Assembly (NCBI RefSeq): GCF_003013475.1
Contig: NZ_PXZO01000065.1
Coordinates: 1-64,000 of the forward strand
Length of the DNA stretch: 64,000 nucleotides
Direction of reading: 5' to 3'
Source: Brevibacillus porteri
Lineage (GTDB): Bacteria > Bacillota > Bacilli > Brevibacillales > Brevibacillaceae
Shown: piece by piece, positions 51,146-59,426 of the stretch
Numbering within the stretch: the stretch's first letter is position 1
Layout of the letters: the number at the start of each line of letters is the position of its first letter
Program-made: the position numbers and the translations under genes
The notes under the pieces: generated by a model
Databases searched by the model: none
What the model was told of the DNA's origin: nothing
Seen by the model: only the letters and a program-made list of their open reading frames with translations

Positions 51146-51701
51146 TATCATGGAACATGGACAGCGTTTTGTTGAAGAATTTCCTGAGGTTGGAGAGTTA
51201 GTTGAACGGTTATTGGTTAAAAGAGAATTAGACGAATGGTATAAAAAGAAATGTGCTGAAAAACTAGATGTACCAATTGAACTTAATGATATTGGAAATC
51301 TGAAGGAAATTGAATGTAGAAATATGATCAGCCCTTCAGCAGATATTTTAATACATCTGCAGGATATATCAGGTAAGGAAGGTTTTCAACTTTCTCAACA
51401 AATAAATATAAAAGTTTCAAAGTTAGTCCCAATTTATATTTTGGATTTTAGTTATTCATTAAGGCATAACTTGATTAATGGTCCTTTGGAGATAATTGGT
51501 ACAGCAGAATCTTTAGAAATGATACAAGGAATGAATCAAATTAATAGGATCATGACTTTAAAAGGGTATTCTGAGCTTAGTCATCTATATGATTTCTATG
51601 ATACGGTTTATGAGTGGGATGCTTTACCTAGTATTAAACCTTTCAATAGGAGATTAACTTTAGGCGATGCTTTATTCACTGATGTGTTAGAACTATGTTA
51701 G
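51138..51701 (+). CDS. Putative immunity protein for the colicin E3-like toxin remnant
   Basis: This 187-residue acidic, AT-rich ORF overlaps the last bases of the toxin remnant, a common coupling of toxin and immunity genes. It is helical at 1-60 (FVEEFPEVGELVERLL) and then mixed, with YSLRHNLINGPLEIIG. I recognise no family. The start could be ATG 51138 or ATG 51150. A further ATG at 51114 lies inside the toxin end. The frame is intact although the toxin is broken, as expected if immunity is still kept. Repeat copy B and a terminator follow. Confidence 0.6.
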   Translation: MVNIMEHGQRFVEEFPEVGELVERLLVKRELDEWYKKKCAEKLDVPIELNDIGNLKEIECRNMISPSADILIHLQDISGKEGFQLSQQINIKVSKLVPIYILDFSYSLRHNLINGPLEIIGTAESLEMIQGMNQINRIMTLKGYSELSHLYDFYDTVYEWDALPSIKPFNRRLTLGDALFTDVLELC

Positions 51702-51736
51702 CTCTGAGTAGTCGATCATTTCGATCTGTCAAAAAT

Positions 51737-51791
51737 TTTGTGTAAACCCGTTTCAACCCCAATAACAAGATCGTTCAATAGAACCAACAAA
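51737..51791 (+). repeat. Direct repeat after immunity gene 2 (copy B)
   Basis: It matches copy A at 50296-50350: TTGTGTAAA, a 17-base diverged spacer, and a 29-base block (51763-51791) with 26 of 29 bases identical. It is followed by its own terminator. Confidence 0.7.
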
Positions 51792-51827
51792 CCACAATAC
51801 GAGCTACCCGCCCGTGTTGTGGTCTTT
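51791..51827 (+). terminator. Terminator after the second immunity gene
   Basis: CCACAATACG pairs with CGTGTTGTGG (one G-T pair), followed by TCTTTTC. Confidence 0.75.
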
Positions 51828-51994
51828 TCACTTGTCTAGATAGATGGCGGCGATTGATCTTATAGCCCCCCTCCCAGTGCGGAATGAACCCATCATCCAA
51901 CCAATTACATACTTAACCCATGTAATTTCATTTTGGTTGTACGCACATGAAGCTTAAATTTTATACCCTTATTACCATCAATGTGTTGCGGATT

Positions 51995-52039
51995 ACAGGT
52001 CGATTATGGTCAGATGCCACCATGATTGACCTGTTTTTT
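51995..52039 (+). terminator. Strong orphan terminator
   Basis: ACAGGTCGATTATGG pairs with CCATGATTGACCTGT with small bulges, followed by six T residues. No gene ends just before it. It may be left over from a deleted gene. The sequence from 51830 to 51990 shows nothing I can name. Confidence 0.75.
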
Positions 52040-52152
52040 GTTATCTTCGCTTTTTTGCGGTTTTTTCAAAAATAATTGCAACAATGTACGTACATGGAAC
52101 GATAGATAATGTGAAGGGGCGGTCAGAGAAATATTCACCGTAACTAATTGGG

Positions 52153-52273
52153 ATCAAGCTGAGCGACAAGAGTCAGTGCTATCCGACCATTGAAATGATG
52201 GTTAGAAACATCGGGTATAGTTCTAAGTCAGTAGAACGCCATATCAAGGAATTGGCAGGCAAGAAGAGTCCGG
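52153..52273 (+). pseudogene. Helix-turn-helix fragment of a replication-initiator-like gene
   Basis: The frame reads IKLSDKSQCYPTIEMMVRNI and then GYSSKSVERHIKELAGKK. This resembles the helix-turn-helix of phage replisome organisers (CYPSIETLA, then RTVYRHIKEL). It has no start codon: upstream the same frame contains a stop near 52141. Downstream it runs into the convergent oxidoreductase gene. It is probably a relic of a phage or plasmid. Confidence 0.4.
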
Positions 52274-52329
52274 TAACGACGACACATAAGAACCCCCCAC
52301 CCCAACCGGTAGGTAAGTGGCGGGAGTAT

Positions 52330-53181
52330 TCATTTTCCTTCGAGATGACGCAGGATCGCCATCAAATCCAGCTCGCCCAAGCCTTCTTCCAATGCATGAC
52401 GATAGGTCGCATTTACGGATTCAGCCAATGGGGTAGAGACGCCTGCTTCATTCGCAAGTCGAAGGTCCTTGGCCATATGCTTTAGGGCAAAGGCAGCCGG
52501 ATAGTTGTCAGCGAGGATGGAAGCCGCTTTTCCGCGAATGAGTGGTGTTCCTACGGCGCTCTCGGAAATGATGTCCAGCATTTGCTCCGTACCAATGCCG
52601 AGGGATCGTGCGAATAGTAATGTTTCAGACACACCTTGTACTGTAATGCCGAGCAGCAGGTTGATCGCCAGCTTCGCAGATGTACCCGCTCCGTTTGGTC
52701 CCAAATAAAACGCGGCTTTGCCCAGCTTGTCCAGCATAGGCTTGGCTACCTTAAAATCAGCCTGCTCTCCGCCTACCATGATGACGAGCTTGCCTTCTTT
52801 GGCAGGCCCTACGCTACCGGACACAGGTGCATCGAGAAAGCGCAGTCCAACTTCCTGGGCTTGCTCTGCGATATAACGGGATGTACCCGGTGAAATCGTG
52901 CTCATATCTACTGCAAGCTTGCCTTGGATGGACAGGCTCAAGAGACCGTCTGTGCCAGTATAGATTGCTTTTACTGCATCATCATCGCTTACCATCGTGA
53001 ACAGTACATCGCATTGTGCTACCAAATCTGACAGAGTGGCTGTCTCCTTCGCTCCCAGAGCCACTAATGGTGCAGCTTTTCCCGGCGTACGATTCCAGAC
53101 ACATACGTCGTAGCCAGCAGCCAGCAGATTGCTAGCCATTGGTATGCCCATGTTTCCCAAACCAATCCAACCGATGATCAT
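52330..53181 (-). CDS. NAD(P)-dependent beta-hydroxyacid dehydrogenase (3-hydroxyisobutyrate dehydrogenase family)
   Basis: The 283-residue protein has the Rossmann motif GWIGLGNMGIPMA at about 4-16, the substrate loop DAPVSGSVGPAKEGKL at about 117-132, and the catalytic lysine in GTSAKLAINLLLG (K168 region). The family includes 3-hydroxyisobutyrate, tartronate semialdehyde and glyoxylate reductases. The specificity cannot be told. It ends convergently with the phage-like fragment. It starts 23 bases after the comER stop and probably shares that transcript. Confidence 0.88.
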   Translation of the reverse strand: MIIGWIGLGNMGIPMASNLLAAGYDVCVWNRTPGKAAPLVALGAKETATLSDLVAQCDVLFTMVSDDDAVKAIYTGTDGLLSLSIQGKLAVDMSTISPGTSRYIAEQAQEVGLRFLDAPVSGSVGPAKEGKLVIMVGGEQADFKVAKPMLDKLGKAAFYLGPNGAGTSAKLAINLLLGITVQGVSETLLFARSLGIGTEQMLDIISESAVGTPLIRGKAASILADNYPAAFALKHMAKDLRLANEAGVSTPLAESVNATYRHALEEGLGELDLMAILRHLEGK

Positions 53182-53204
53182 TTTCTTGTTCTCCTATCCG
53201 CGGT

Positions 53205-54020
53205 TTATGCTTTTATTTGTTGTTGGACAAGTATCTTCAAAGCAGCGTGCTTGGATTCAGTCATCGCAAACAACTCGTCAAACCCAGAAGGAAGCGTCTT
53301 GTCAAGAACACGCAAGCCTTCCTCGGTAATGCCACCTTTGGTAGCCACACGTTCGATCAGCTGGTCGAAGCTAAGCTGTTCGTTTTTGAGCAAAAGAGCG
53401 GTTCCCAGCATCGTTTCCACCAGCATGCTTCTCGCCGTATCCAGGTCTAGCTCTGGTGTTTTGCGAACGGCTGCCTGCGCGAACGAATCAAGAATCCCTG
53501 CGATCAGTCCAGGTGCGCTGCTGGTGAGGATCGTCGCTGTTTCAATCTCGACCTCGGATACTTCCTGTGATTGACTAATGGAAGACAGGAGAGTGAGAAG
53601 CTCATTGCGATCCTCTGCACTTGTTCGACGGCTGGATGTAAATAGAGATACACCATGCAACTCTTGCGAAGTAACGGTAGGAATTACCTTGCTTACGGCA
53701 CCAGCATGGACGGTTTCCAAATCATCGATGCTAACACCTGCTGCCACAGAAACGATATGTACACTTTCAGGGATAGACAACTTTCGCAATACAGGCAGGA
53801 TATCCAGTGGCTTTGTGCAGAGGAAGACCAGATTTGCTTGGTTGCACACCTCTTGCGCACTTTCGGCTATGAGAATACCATGTGATGCCTGCAGATGTTC
53901 AGCCTTTTCTCTTGTTCGATTGAAGACGGTGATATGCTCGGGCTGGATCACACCGCTTTTACAGAGCGATTTCACCAGCATTTGTCCCATACTGCCTAAT
54001 CCAATGATTCCAATTCGCAT
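53205..54020 (-). CDS. comER: ComER, pyrroline-5-carboxylate reductase-like protein
   Basis: The 271-residue protein is ProC-like, with Rossmann motif MRIGIIGLGSMGQML. The motif FLCTKPLDILP (a KPLDI signature) distinguishes ComER from true ProC. The C-terminal dimer domain includes LTSSAPGLIAGILDSFAQAA. ComER was named in Bacillus for its place beside the competence operon comE and has been linked to sporulation and biofilm timing. No comE genes are in the window. I use ATG 54020, with a G-run 8 bases upstream. TTG 54026 is also in frame. Confidence 0.8.
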   Translation of the reverse strand: MRIGIIGLGSMGQMLVKSLCKSGVIQPEHITVFNRTREKAEHLQASHGILIAESAQEVCNQANLVFLCTKPLDILPVLRKLSIPESVHIVSVAAGVSIDDLETVHAGAVSKVIPTVTSQELHGVSLFTSSRRTSAEDRNELLTLLSSISQSQEVSEVEIETATILTSSAPGLIAGILDSFAQAAVRKTPELDLDTARSMLVETMLGTALLLKNEQLSFDQLIERVATKGGITEEGLRVLDKTLPSGFDELFAMTESKHAALKILVQQQIKA

Positions 54021-54060
54021 GTGCAAAACCCCCCGCCTAATTGTAACGTAGCCTTATGAA

Positions 54061-54098
54061 AAAAGGTACAGCCTCCCCTGTGAGGGAGCTGTACCTTT
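54061..54098. terminator. Hairpin between comER and the yugP-like gene
   Basis: AAAGGTACAGCCTCCC pairs with GGGAGCTGTACCTTT. It follows the stop of the minus-strand protease gene by about 20 bases and precedes comER. It probably ends the protease transcript. Confidence 0.75.
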
Positions 54099-54116
54099 GC
54101 CGTTTCGTTAAACGGA

Positions 54117-54797
54117 TTAGTCGTCAGAGCTACGGAAAATCATGATGTATTTCGCCAACTCCAGAACAGAGATCAGAGCGGCAGCTACGTACGTCAGAGC
54201 GGCTGCGCCCAGTACTTTGCTTGCGCCACGCTCTTCTTCATTGCGGATGAAGCCCATTTTGAGCATCAGATCTTTCGCACGGCTACTTGCGTTAAACTCG
54301 ACAGGTAGTGTGACGAGCTGGAAGGCAACCGCTCCGGAGAAGAAGATAATCCCGATGAGCAAAAGTCCAGCCATTTTAAAGAAGAAACCAGCCAACAGCA
54401 GCAATGGCGCTACACCGGACACCAGGTTGACTACCGGGAAAATGCGATGGCGTGCTACCAGCATCGGGTACGAGACCTTGTGTTGAATCGCATGGCCGAC
54501 CTCGTGACAAGCAACGGACAGAGAGGCAATCGAGTTGCCGAAGTATACAGGATCAGACAGGCGTACGACACGATCAGTCGGGTCGTAGTGGTCAGTCAAT
54601 GTACCTGGGATATGTTGAACAGGAACGTTCGTCAAGCCGTTCGCATCAAGCATGCGGCGGGCGGCCTCTGCACCGGTAAGACCGGAGGAGGTAGGAACTT
54701 CGGCGAATTTGTTAAAAGTTCCTTTCACACGAAACTGTGCCCAGAGCGACAGTCCGAATGCAATCAGAATCAGGAAATCCATAGGATGGAAAAACAT
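54117..54797 (-). CDS. YugP-like membrane zinc metallopeptidase
   Basis: The 226-residue integral membrane protein has an N-terminal helix (about 7-22), the zinc motif HEVGH (about 98-102, in VACHEVGHAIQHK), and further hydrophobic helices at about 120-160 and 195-220. A second acidic ligand is likely in the FNASSRAKD segment. This is the YugP/DUF-type neutral zinc protease layout. The natural substrate is unknown. The start ATG follows GAGGAG on the minus strand. Confidence 0.85.
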   Translation of the reverse strand: MFFHPMDFLILIAFGLSLWAQFRVKGTFNKFAEVPTSSGLTGAEAARRMLDANGLTNVPVQHIPGTLTDHYDPTDRVVRLSDPVYFGNSIASLSVACHEVGHAIQHKVSYPMLVARHRIFPVVNLVSGVAPLLLLAGFFFKMAGLLLIGIIFFSGAVAFQLVTLPVEFNASSRAKDLMLKMGFIRNEEERGASKVLGAAALTYVAAALISVLELAKYIMIFRSSDD

Positions 54798-54967
54798 TCC
54801 ACACTCACTCCTCGCTGTAATCTATGAAAACGAAATGTTGCTAAGCCATACGTGTAACCTTACTACTTCATTCTGTCCCATATTCATGTATACGAATAAG
54901 TCCTATGACAGTTTCACTATTTTATTGTACAATCTCTGACCATTATTGACAATGTTGCCACATGCGA

Positions 54968-55016
54968 AAAAACAAGACACATTCCTCGTCATCATGATGG
55001 GGAATGTGTCTGTTTT
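54968..55016 (-). terminator. Terminator of the 46-residue small gene
   Basis: On the minus strand AGACACATTCC and GGAATGTGTCT pair around a partly palindromic loop, followed by TGTTTTTT. It directly follows the stop at 55022. Confidence 0.75.
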
Positions 55017-55021
55017 CTTGA

Positions 55022-55162
55022 TTATCTGTCGTGATTTTGAGTTTTGTGATGCTCGGTTTTTCGCGGGTTTTGAAAGCCGGTCACTTCGAGCATTTTACTG
55101 CTCATTTTGGAATCCAACGTCTTTTCAGGAGCCTGCGGATATGATTTTTCACCTTTGGACAC
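55022..55162 (-). CDS. Small basic hydrophilic protein (46 aa)
   Basis: GTG 55162 follows GAGGAGG at 8 bases and opens a 46-codon frame: MSKGEKSYPQAPEKTLDSKM, SSKMLEVTGFQNPRK and a His/Lys-rich end. It has no hydrophobic segment. The ideal binding site and the terminator right after the stop argue that it is expressed. It could be a spore-associated small protein, since many are short, basic and hydrophilic, but no family is recognised. Confidence 0.55.
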   Translation of the reverse strand: MSKGEKSYPQAPEKTLDSKMSSKMLEVTGFQNPRKTEHHKTQNHDR

Positions 55163-55241
55163 CGAAATATCCTCCTCGAAAACATAATCGCGAACAGGCT
55201 TATTATTTCCTTGGACGGATGCGAAAGGACGTGGGAATGGT

Positions 55242-56528
55242 TTACAGCTGAGAAAAGGCGCGGTCTACAGCTGCGATGGTGAATTGAATGTCTTCTTTTG
55301 TATGAGCTGTGGTCACGAACCAAGCTTCATATTTAGATGGTGCCAGACATACACCTTCATTCAGCATCAGCTGGAAGAAGCGGGCAAAAATTTCTCCATT
55401 CGCTTTCTGAGCTGCATCATAATCATGAACAGGCTCGTCCGTAAAGTAAACAGCCAATGCCCCTTTTACACGATTGAGCTGGATGGTTACGCCGTGTTTG
55501 TTGGCTGCCTCGGTGATTCCGTTCGCAAGCATGGAGCCCAGTCGTTCGAATTCATCGTACACGCCCGGCTGCTTCAATACTTCCAGGCAGGCGATTCCCG
55601 CACGGATGGAAGCAGGATTACCAGCCATTGTTCCTGCTTGATACGCAGGTCCGAGTGGGGCGACTTGTTCCATGATTTCCCGACGACCGCCATAAGCACC
55701 GATTGGCAGACCGCCACCGATAATTTTGCCCAATGCAGTCAGATCAGGCTCGACTCCGAGGAGGTTTTGTGCTCCGCCGTAGCAGAAGCGGAAGGCCGTA
55801 ATCACTTCATCGTAGACGACAAGTGCGCCTGCTTCATGCGTGATGCGGTTAACCTCTTCCAAGAAGCCAGGCTCAGGTGCCACGATACCGAAGTTGCCGA
55901 CAATCGGCTCCACGAGGACGCAAGCCGTTTCGCTGCCCCATTTGTTCATAGCTTCTGCAAATGCTTGGACATTATTAAAAGGTACCGTAATGACTTCGCT
56001 GGCGATGCTTTGTGGAATACCCGCACTGTCTGGAATCCCCAAGGTTGATGGTCCAGAGCCAGCTGCAACCAGCACCAAATCAGAGTGACCGTGGTAGCAG
56101 CCTGCGAATTTGATGATTTTGACACGTCCGGTATAGGCACGTGCTACACGAATGCAGGTCATGACTGCTTCTGTACCGGAGTTGTTAAAACGAATGCGCT
56201 CCATCGAAGGGATTGCTTCGCGGATCATGTTTGCGAAGGTAATTTCCCATGGAGTAGGAGTACCGTACAGGGTTCCGTTGGCAGCTGCTTCGCAAATCGC
56301 TTCGGTCACATGTGGATGTGCATGGCCAGTAATGATGGGGCCATATGCTGCTAAGTAGTCAATATATCGATTGCCGTCCACGTCCCAGAAATACGCGCCC
56401 TGGGCACGTTTCATCGTTACGGGTGCTCCCCCGCCTACAGCCTTGAAAGAGCGGGAAGGGCTGTTTACCCCGCCTAGAATGACGTCGAGTGCTTCCTCGT
56501 GCAGTTGCGCGGATCGTTCACGTTTCAT
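55242..56528 (-). CDS. hemL: Glutamate-1-semialdehyde 2,1-aminomutase
   Basis: This PLP enzyme converts glutamate-1-semialdehyde to 5-aminolevulinate for heme synthesis. The 428-residue protein has YLAAYGPIITGHAHP near 60, cofactor loop NSGTEAVMTCIRVARAYTGR near 117, VVYDEVITAFR near 238 and the PLP lysine in LTALGKIIGGGLPIGAYGG (around 266). No other hem genes are nearby, so this may be the second, GsaB-type copy that many bacilli carry outside the hem operon. The start ATG at 56528 has AGAGGGAAT upstream. Confidence 0.93.
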   Translation of the reverse strand: MKRERSAQLHEEALDVILGGVNSPSRSFKAVGGGAPVTMKRAQGAYFWDVDGNRYIDYLAAYGPIITGHAHPHVTEAICEAAANGTLYGTPTPWEITFANMIREAIPSMERIRFNNSGTEAVMTCIRVARAYTGRVKIIKFAGCYHGHSDLVLVAAGSGPSTLGIPDSAGIPQSIASEVITVPFNNVQAFAEAMNKWGSETACVLVEPIVGNFGIVAPEPGFLEEVNRITHEAGALVVYDEVITAFRFCYGGAQNLLGVEPDLTALGKIIGGGLPIGAYGGRREIMEQVAPLGPAYQAGTMAGNPASIRAGIACLEVLKQPGVYDEFERLGSMLANGITEAANKHGVTIQLNRVKGALAVYFTDEPVHDYDAAQKANGEIFARFFQLMLNEGVCLAPSKYEAWFVTTAHTKEDIQFTIAAVDRAFSQL

Positions 56529-56693
56529 GCATATTCCCTCTTTTCTTTTGAAACTACCTCTTTTGGAAAAAGTCCTTCATTATCTTACCACAGCTGTTCA
56601 ACAACTGGATATGAACGGAGAGCTATAGATGAAGGAAAGGAAAAATGATACAATTTTCAAGCAAATCACTCCATGGGTAAAGGCGGGGTCATC

Positions 56694-57536
56694 ATGAAAC
56701 TTGAGAGCATCTCCATGAAAGGAAGCGGCAAAAGCAATGAGGACGCCTATGTGATTCAGCAGGTCAAGCATGTGTATGCGGTTATCGACGGCATTACGTC
56801 GCTGATTCCGTATGAGAACGCAGCAGGACAGACAGGCGGAGCTATCGCGGCTGAGCTCGTAAAAAAGCAGCTGGAAGCAATGCCGGAGGATGCAGCTTTG
56901 CACGATTATTTGGAGACGATAAACTTAGCCCTTCAGGAGCAGATGCGGCAAAGCGGCATTGATCTTGAGAAAAAGGAAGCATTGTGGGGAGCGGCCTGTG
57001 CAGTCGTCCGTGTAGGAGATGCCCATATCGAGTACGCGCAGTTGGGAGATTGCATGATATTTGCCGTTTATGATGATGACACGGTACGACCCCTGACGCA
57101 TACGCAAGTCAGCCATTTGGAACAGGCAGCCTTGGCGAAGTGGGAAGAAGGAATCAAAGAAGGATTGTGTACGCGAACAGAGCTGTACGAACGATGTATG
57201 GACATCCTGATCCATAACCGCTATCAGGCGAATGGACCAGGAGGCTACGGAGTGTTGAATGGTGATGCAGCCTGTCGGGATTTTATAGAGTATGGCCGCA
57301 TGAATCGAGTTGGCGTGAAGGCATTGGTGCTGGCAACGGATGGTCTTTTCATGCCGAGAGCTTTAGGTGGAGCACAGCCGAAGTGGGAAGAGACGGTGCT
57401 GCCGATCGTACATAAAGGGCTGCAACGTTATACAGACGAGCTCATCTCTCTGGAAAACAACGATCCCGAGTGCATCCGCTATATCCGCTTCAAAAAGTCA
57501 GACGACAAAACGGGAATGATCCTTTCTCTTCATTAA
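56694..57536 (+). CDS. PP2C-like protein phosphatase
   Basis: The 280-residue protein has the PP2C-like metal sites: KGSGKSNEDAY near residue 10, VIDGITSLIP near 29 (the D-G pair), and LATDGLF near 216. It lacks membrane helices. Bacterial members dephosphorylate Ser/Thr proteins or small phosphoproteins. The target is unknown. The start ATG at 56694 has GGCGGGG 6 bases upstream. The frame opens at 56673. It stands alone ahead of the ABC operon. Confidence 0.78.
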   Translation: MKLESISMKGSGKSNEDAYVIQQVKHVYAVIDGITSLIPYENAAGQTGGAIAAELVKKQLEAMPEDAALHDYLETINLALQEQMRQSGIDLEKKEALWGAACAVVRVGDAHIEYAQLGDCMIFAVYDDDTVRPLTHTQVSHLEQAALAKWEEGIKEGLCTRTELYERCMDILIHNRYQANGPGGYGVLNGDAACRDFIEYGRMNRVGVKALVLATDGLFMPRALGGAQPKWEETVLPIVHKGLQRYTDELISLENNDPECIRYIRFKKSDDKTGMILSLH

Positions 57537-57625
57537 CAGTTTGGTGCAGTTTGCCTTTTGCACAATTCGATTGACTCATATACACTACAAATGGTATTTA
57601 AGCGAAGAAAAAAGGACGGTTTTCC

Positions 57626-58636
57626 ATGATTCAGGTAAATCATTTACAAAAGGATTTCCGCATCCATCAGTCCAGACCGGGCCTTGGTGGTGCTTTTCGT
57701 GATTTGTTCAGTCGGGAGTACAAGACGGTAAAAGCGGTGGATGACCTTTCCTTTACAGTAAAGGAAGGGGAAATGTTCGCGCTGATTGGGGAAAATGGTG
57801 CCGGAAAATCGACCACGATCAAGATGCTGACCGGAATCTTGACCCCGAGCGACGGCGAAATCGTCATTAACGGCTATGTGCCTTTCAAGCAGCGGGAAGA
57901 CTACGTTCGTTCCATCGGAGTTGTTTTCGGGCAGCGCTCTCAGCTTTGGTGGGACCTTTCTCCGCTAGAGTCCTTCCGTCTGTTGAAGAGTGTTTATAAG
58001 GTAGACGAGGCAGAAGGAGAAAAGTGGCTGGAGCGTTTGATTGAGGAGCTGGAGATTTCTCCGTTCGTCAGTCAGCCAGTGCGCAAACTAAGTCTCGGCC
58101 AGCGGATGCGCTGTGAAGTGGCTGCTTCGTTGATTCATAAGCCGCGCCTGCTATTTCTCGATGAACCGACAGTTGGGCTCGATGTGCTTGTTAAGCAAAA
58201 AATCCGTGAGTTTCTCCGTAATCTGAACGAGACGGAAAATATGACGATCTTGTTGACGACTCACGATGTGTCGGACATCGAAGCACTCTGTAAACGCGTG
58301 CTTGTCATGGACAAAGGGAAGCTGATCTTCGATGGCTTGCTGAATGACCTCAAGGAAAAATGGGGTAATGGCACAGAGGTGTCCTTCCAAATGAAAAAAC
58401 GCACTTCAGCAGCCGCAATCCGTCAAGCATTGGGAGAGATGCCTTGTGAGATCGAGCAAATCAATGATTTTACCCTCAATGTAAAAGTAGCGAGAAGTCA
58501 GGAAATGCTACCCTTTGTTTTGTCGACGGTCATGTCATCCTTTGAAGTCAGCGACGTGAAAATCGAGGAGACGAGCACAGAGGATATCGTTCGCAACATT
58601 TATTCCTCAGACCAAGAGGTAGCCAGCCATGCGTAA
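57626..58636 (+). CDS. ABC-2 exporter ATP-binding subunit
   Basis: The 336-residue ATPase has Walker A GENGAGKSTT (around 54), the signature LSLGQRMRCEV (around 155), Walker B LLFLDEPTVGLD (around 174) and the H-loop TTHDVSD. The long C-terminal tail (about 245-336) matches COG4586-type exporters, which include daunorubicin-like efflux systems. The start ATG has AAAAAGGACGG upstream. Its stop overlaps the next gene, so the three genes form one operon. Confidence 0.93.
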   Translation: MIQVNHLQKDFRIHQSRPGLGGAFRDLFSREYKTVKAVDDLSFTVKEGEMFALIGENGAGKSTTIKMLTGILTPSDGEIVINGYVPFKQREDYVRSIGVVFGQRSQLWWDLSPLESFRLLKSVYKVDEAEGEKWLERLIEELEISPFVSQPVRKLSLGQRMRCEVAASLIHKPRLLFLDEPTVGLDVLVKQKIREFLRNLNETENMTILLTTHDVSDIEALCKRVLVMDKGKLIFDGLLNDLKEKWGNGTEVSFQMKKRTSAAAIRQALGEMPCEIEQINDFTLNVKVARSQEMLPFVLSTVMSSFEVSDVKIEETSTEDIVRNIYSSDQEVASHA

Positions 58637-59423
58637 GCTTTATATGGAACTTATCCGCATGAGGTTTTTGACGATGCTTGCCTATCGTGTGAATTATTAC
58701 AGCGGGATCATTATCTACGCGATCAACATCGGTGCGTACTACTTTTTATGGGGAGCGATCTACGGAGGACAGCAGCAGCTGGGCGGGCTTACGGTGGAAC
58801 AGATGACTTCCTACGTTGCGATTGCTTGGATGTCGCGGGCGTTTTATTTTAACAACATCGATACAGAAATAGCCCAGGACGTCCGAGAAGGCAAGGTCGC
58901 GATCGAAATGATACGCCCTTATAATTACTTGTCCGTGAAAACGGCGCAGGCGTTTGGGGAAGGGATCTTTCGCTTTTTCTTTTTCGCGGGTCCAGGGATC
59001 TTTCTTATCAGCCTGATCATTCCGTTCAGCTTCCCGGCGACAGTGACTGGATGGGGACTGTATTTGATCAGCTTGATGTGTGCGTTTTTGATCAATACAC
59101 AAATCAACCTGGTGACAGGCTTGCTGACTTTCTTCCTGTTCCGAAACGATGGTATGATGCGAGCCAAGCGGGTCGTAGTGGATCTGTTGTCTGGTCTCGT
59201 GCTTCCGATCAGCTTTTTCCCGGGCTGGGCGCAAACGGTAATGGGTTACCTTCCATTTCAGGCAGTTAACTACTATCCGAGCTTGATTTTCACAGGTGCG
59301 ATTACTACGGAACGTTCCTGGGAATTGATCGGTTTTCAGGTCATCTGGATGTTTGTCATACTGGTTCCCATCTTGGTGATGTGGCGTTTTGCCCGCAACA
59401 AGCTGGTTGTGCAAGGAGGGTAG
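58629..59423 (+). CDS. ABC-2 exporter permease, subunit 1
   Basis: The 264-residue membrane protein has about six helices and begins KLYMELIRMRFLTMLAYRVNYY, like COG4587 permeases that pair with COG4586 ATPases. It overlaps the ATPase gene by 8 bases. The substrate is unknown. The second permease follows 3 bases after its stop, so the pair probably forms a heterodimer. Confidence 0.9.
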   Translation: MRKLYMELIRMRFLTMLAYRVNYYSGIIIYAINIGAYYFLWGAIYGGQQQLGGLTVEQMTSYVAIAWMSRAFYFNNIDTEIAQDVREGKVAIEMIRPYNYLSVKTAQAFGEGIFRFFFFAGPGIFLISLIIPFSFPATVTGWGLYLISLMCAFLINTQINLVTGLLTFFLFRNDGMMRAKRVVVDLLSGLVLPISFFPGWAQTVMGYLPFQAVNYYPSLIFTGAITTERSWELIGFQVIWMFVILVPILVMWRFARNKLVVQGG

Positions 59424-59426
59424 AGC

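Noticed and set aside
52195..52485. A 96-codon plus-strand frame as a complete gene
   Set aside because: Only the first third resembles a helix-turn-helix. The rest overlaps the end of the convergent oxidoreductase and has no signals of its own.
54946..55251. A 101-codon plus-strand frame
   Set aside because: There is no ribosome binding site, and it runs opposite the better supported 46-residue minus-strand gene and its terminator.
57490..57515. Partial match to the 19-bp inverted repeat of the element at 2668
   Set aside because: Only a short stretch agrees, inside the PP2C-like coding sequence, with no partner arm. It is coincidence.
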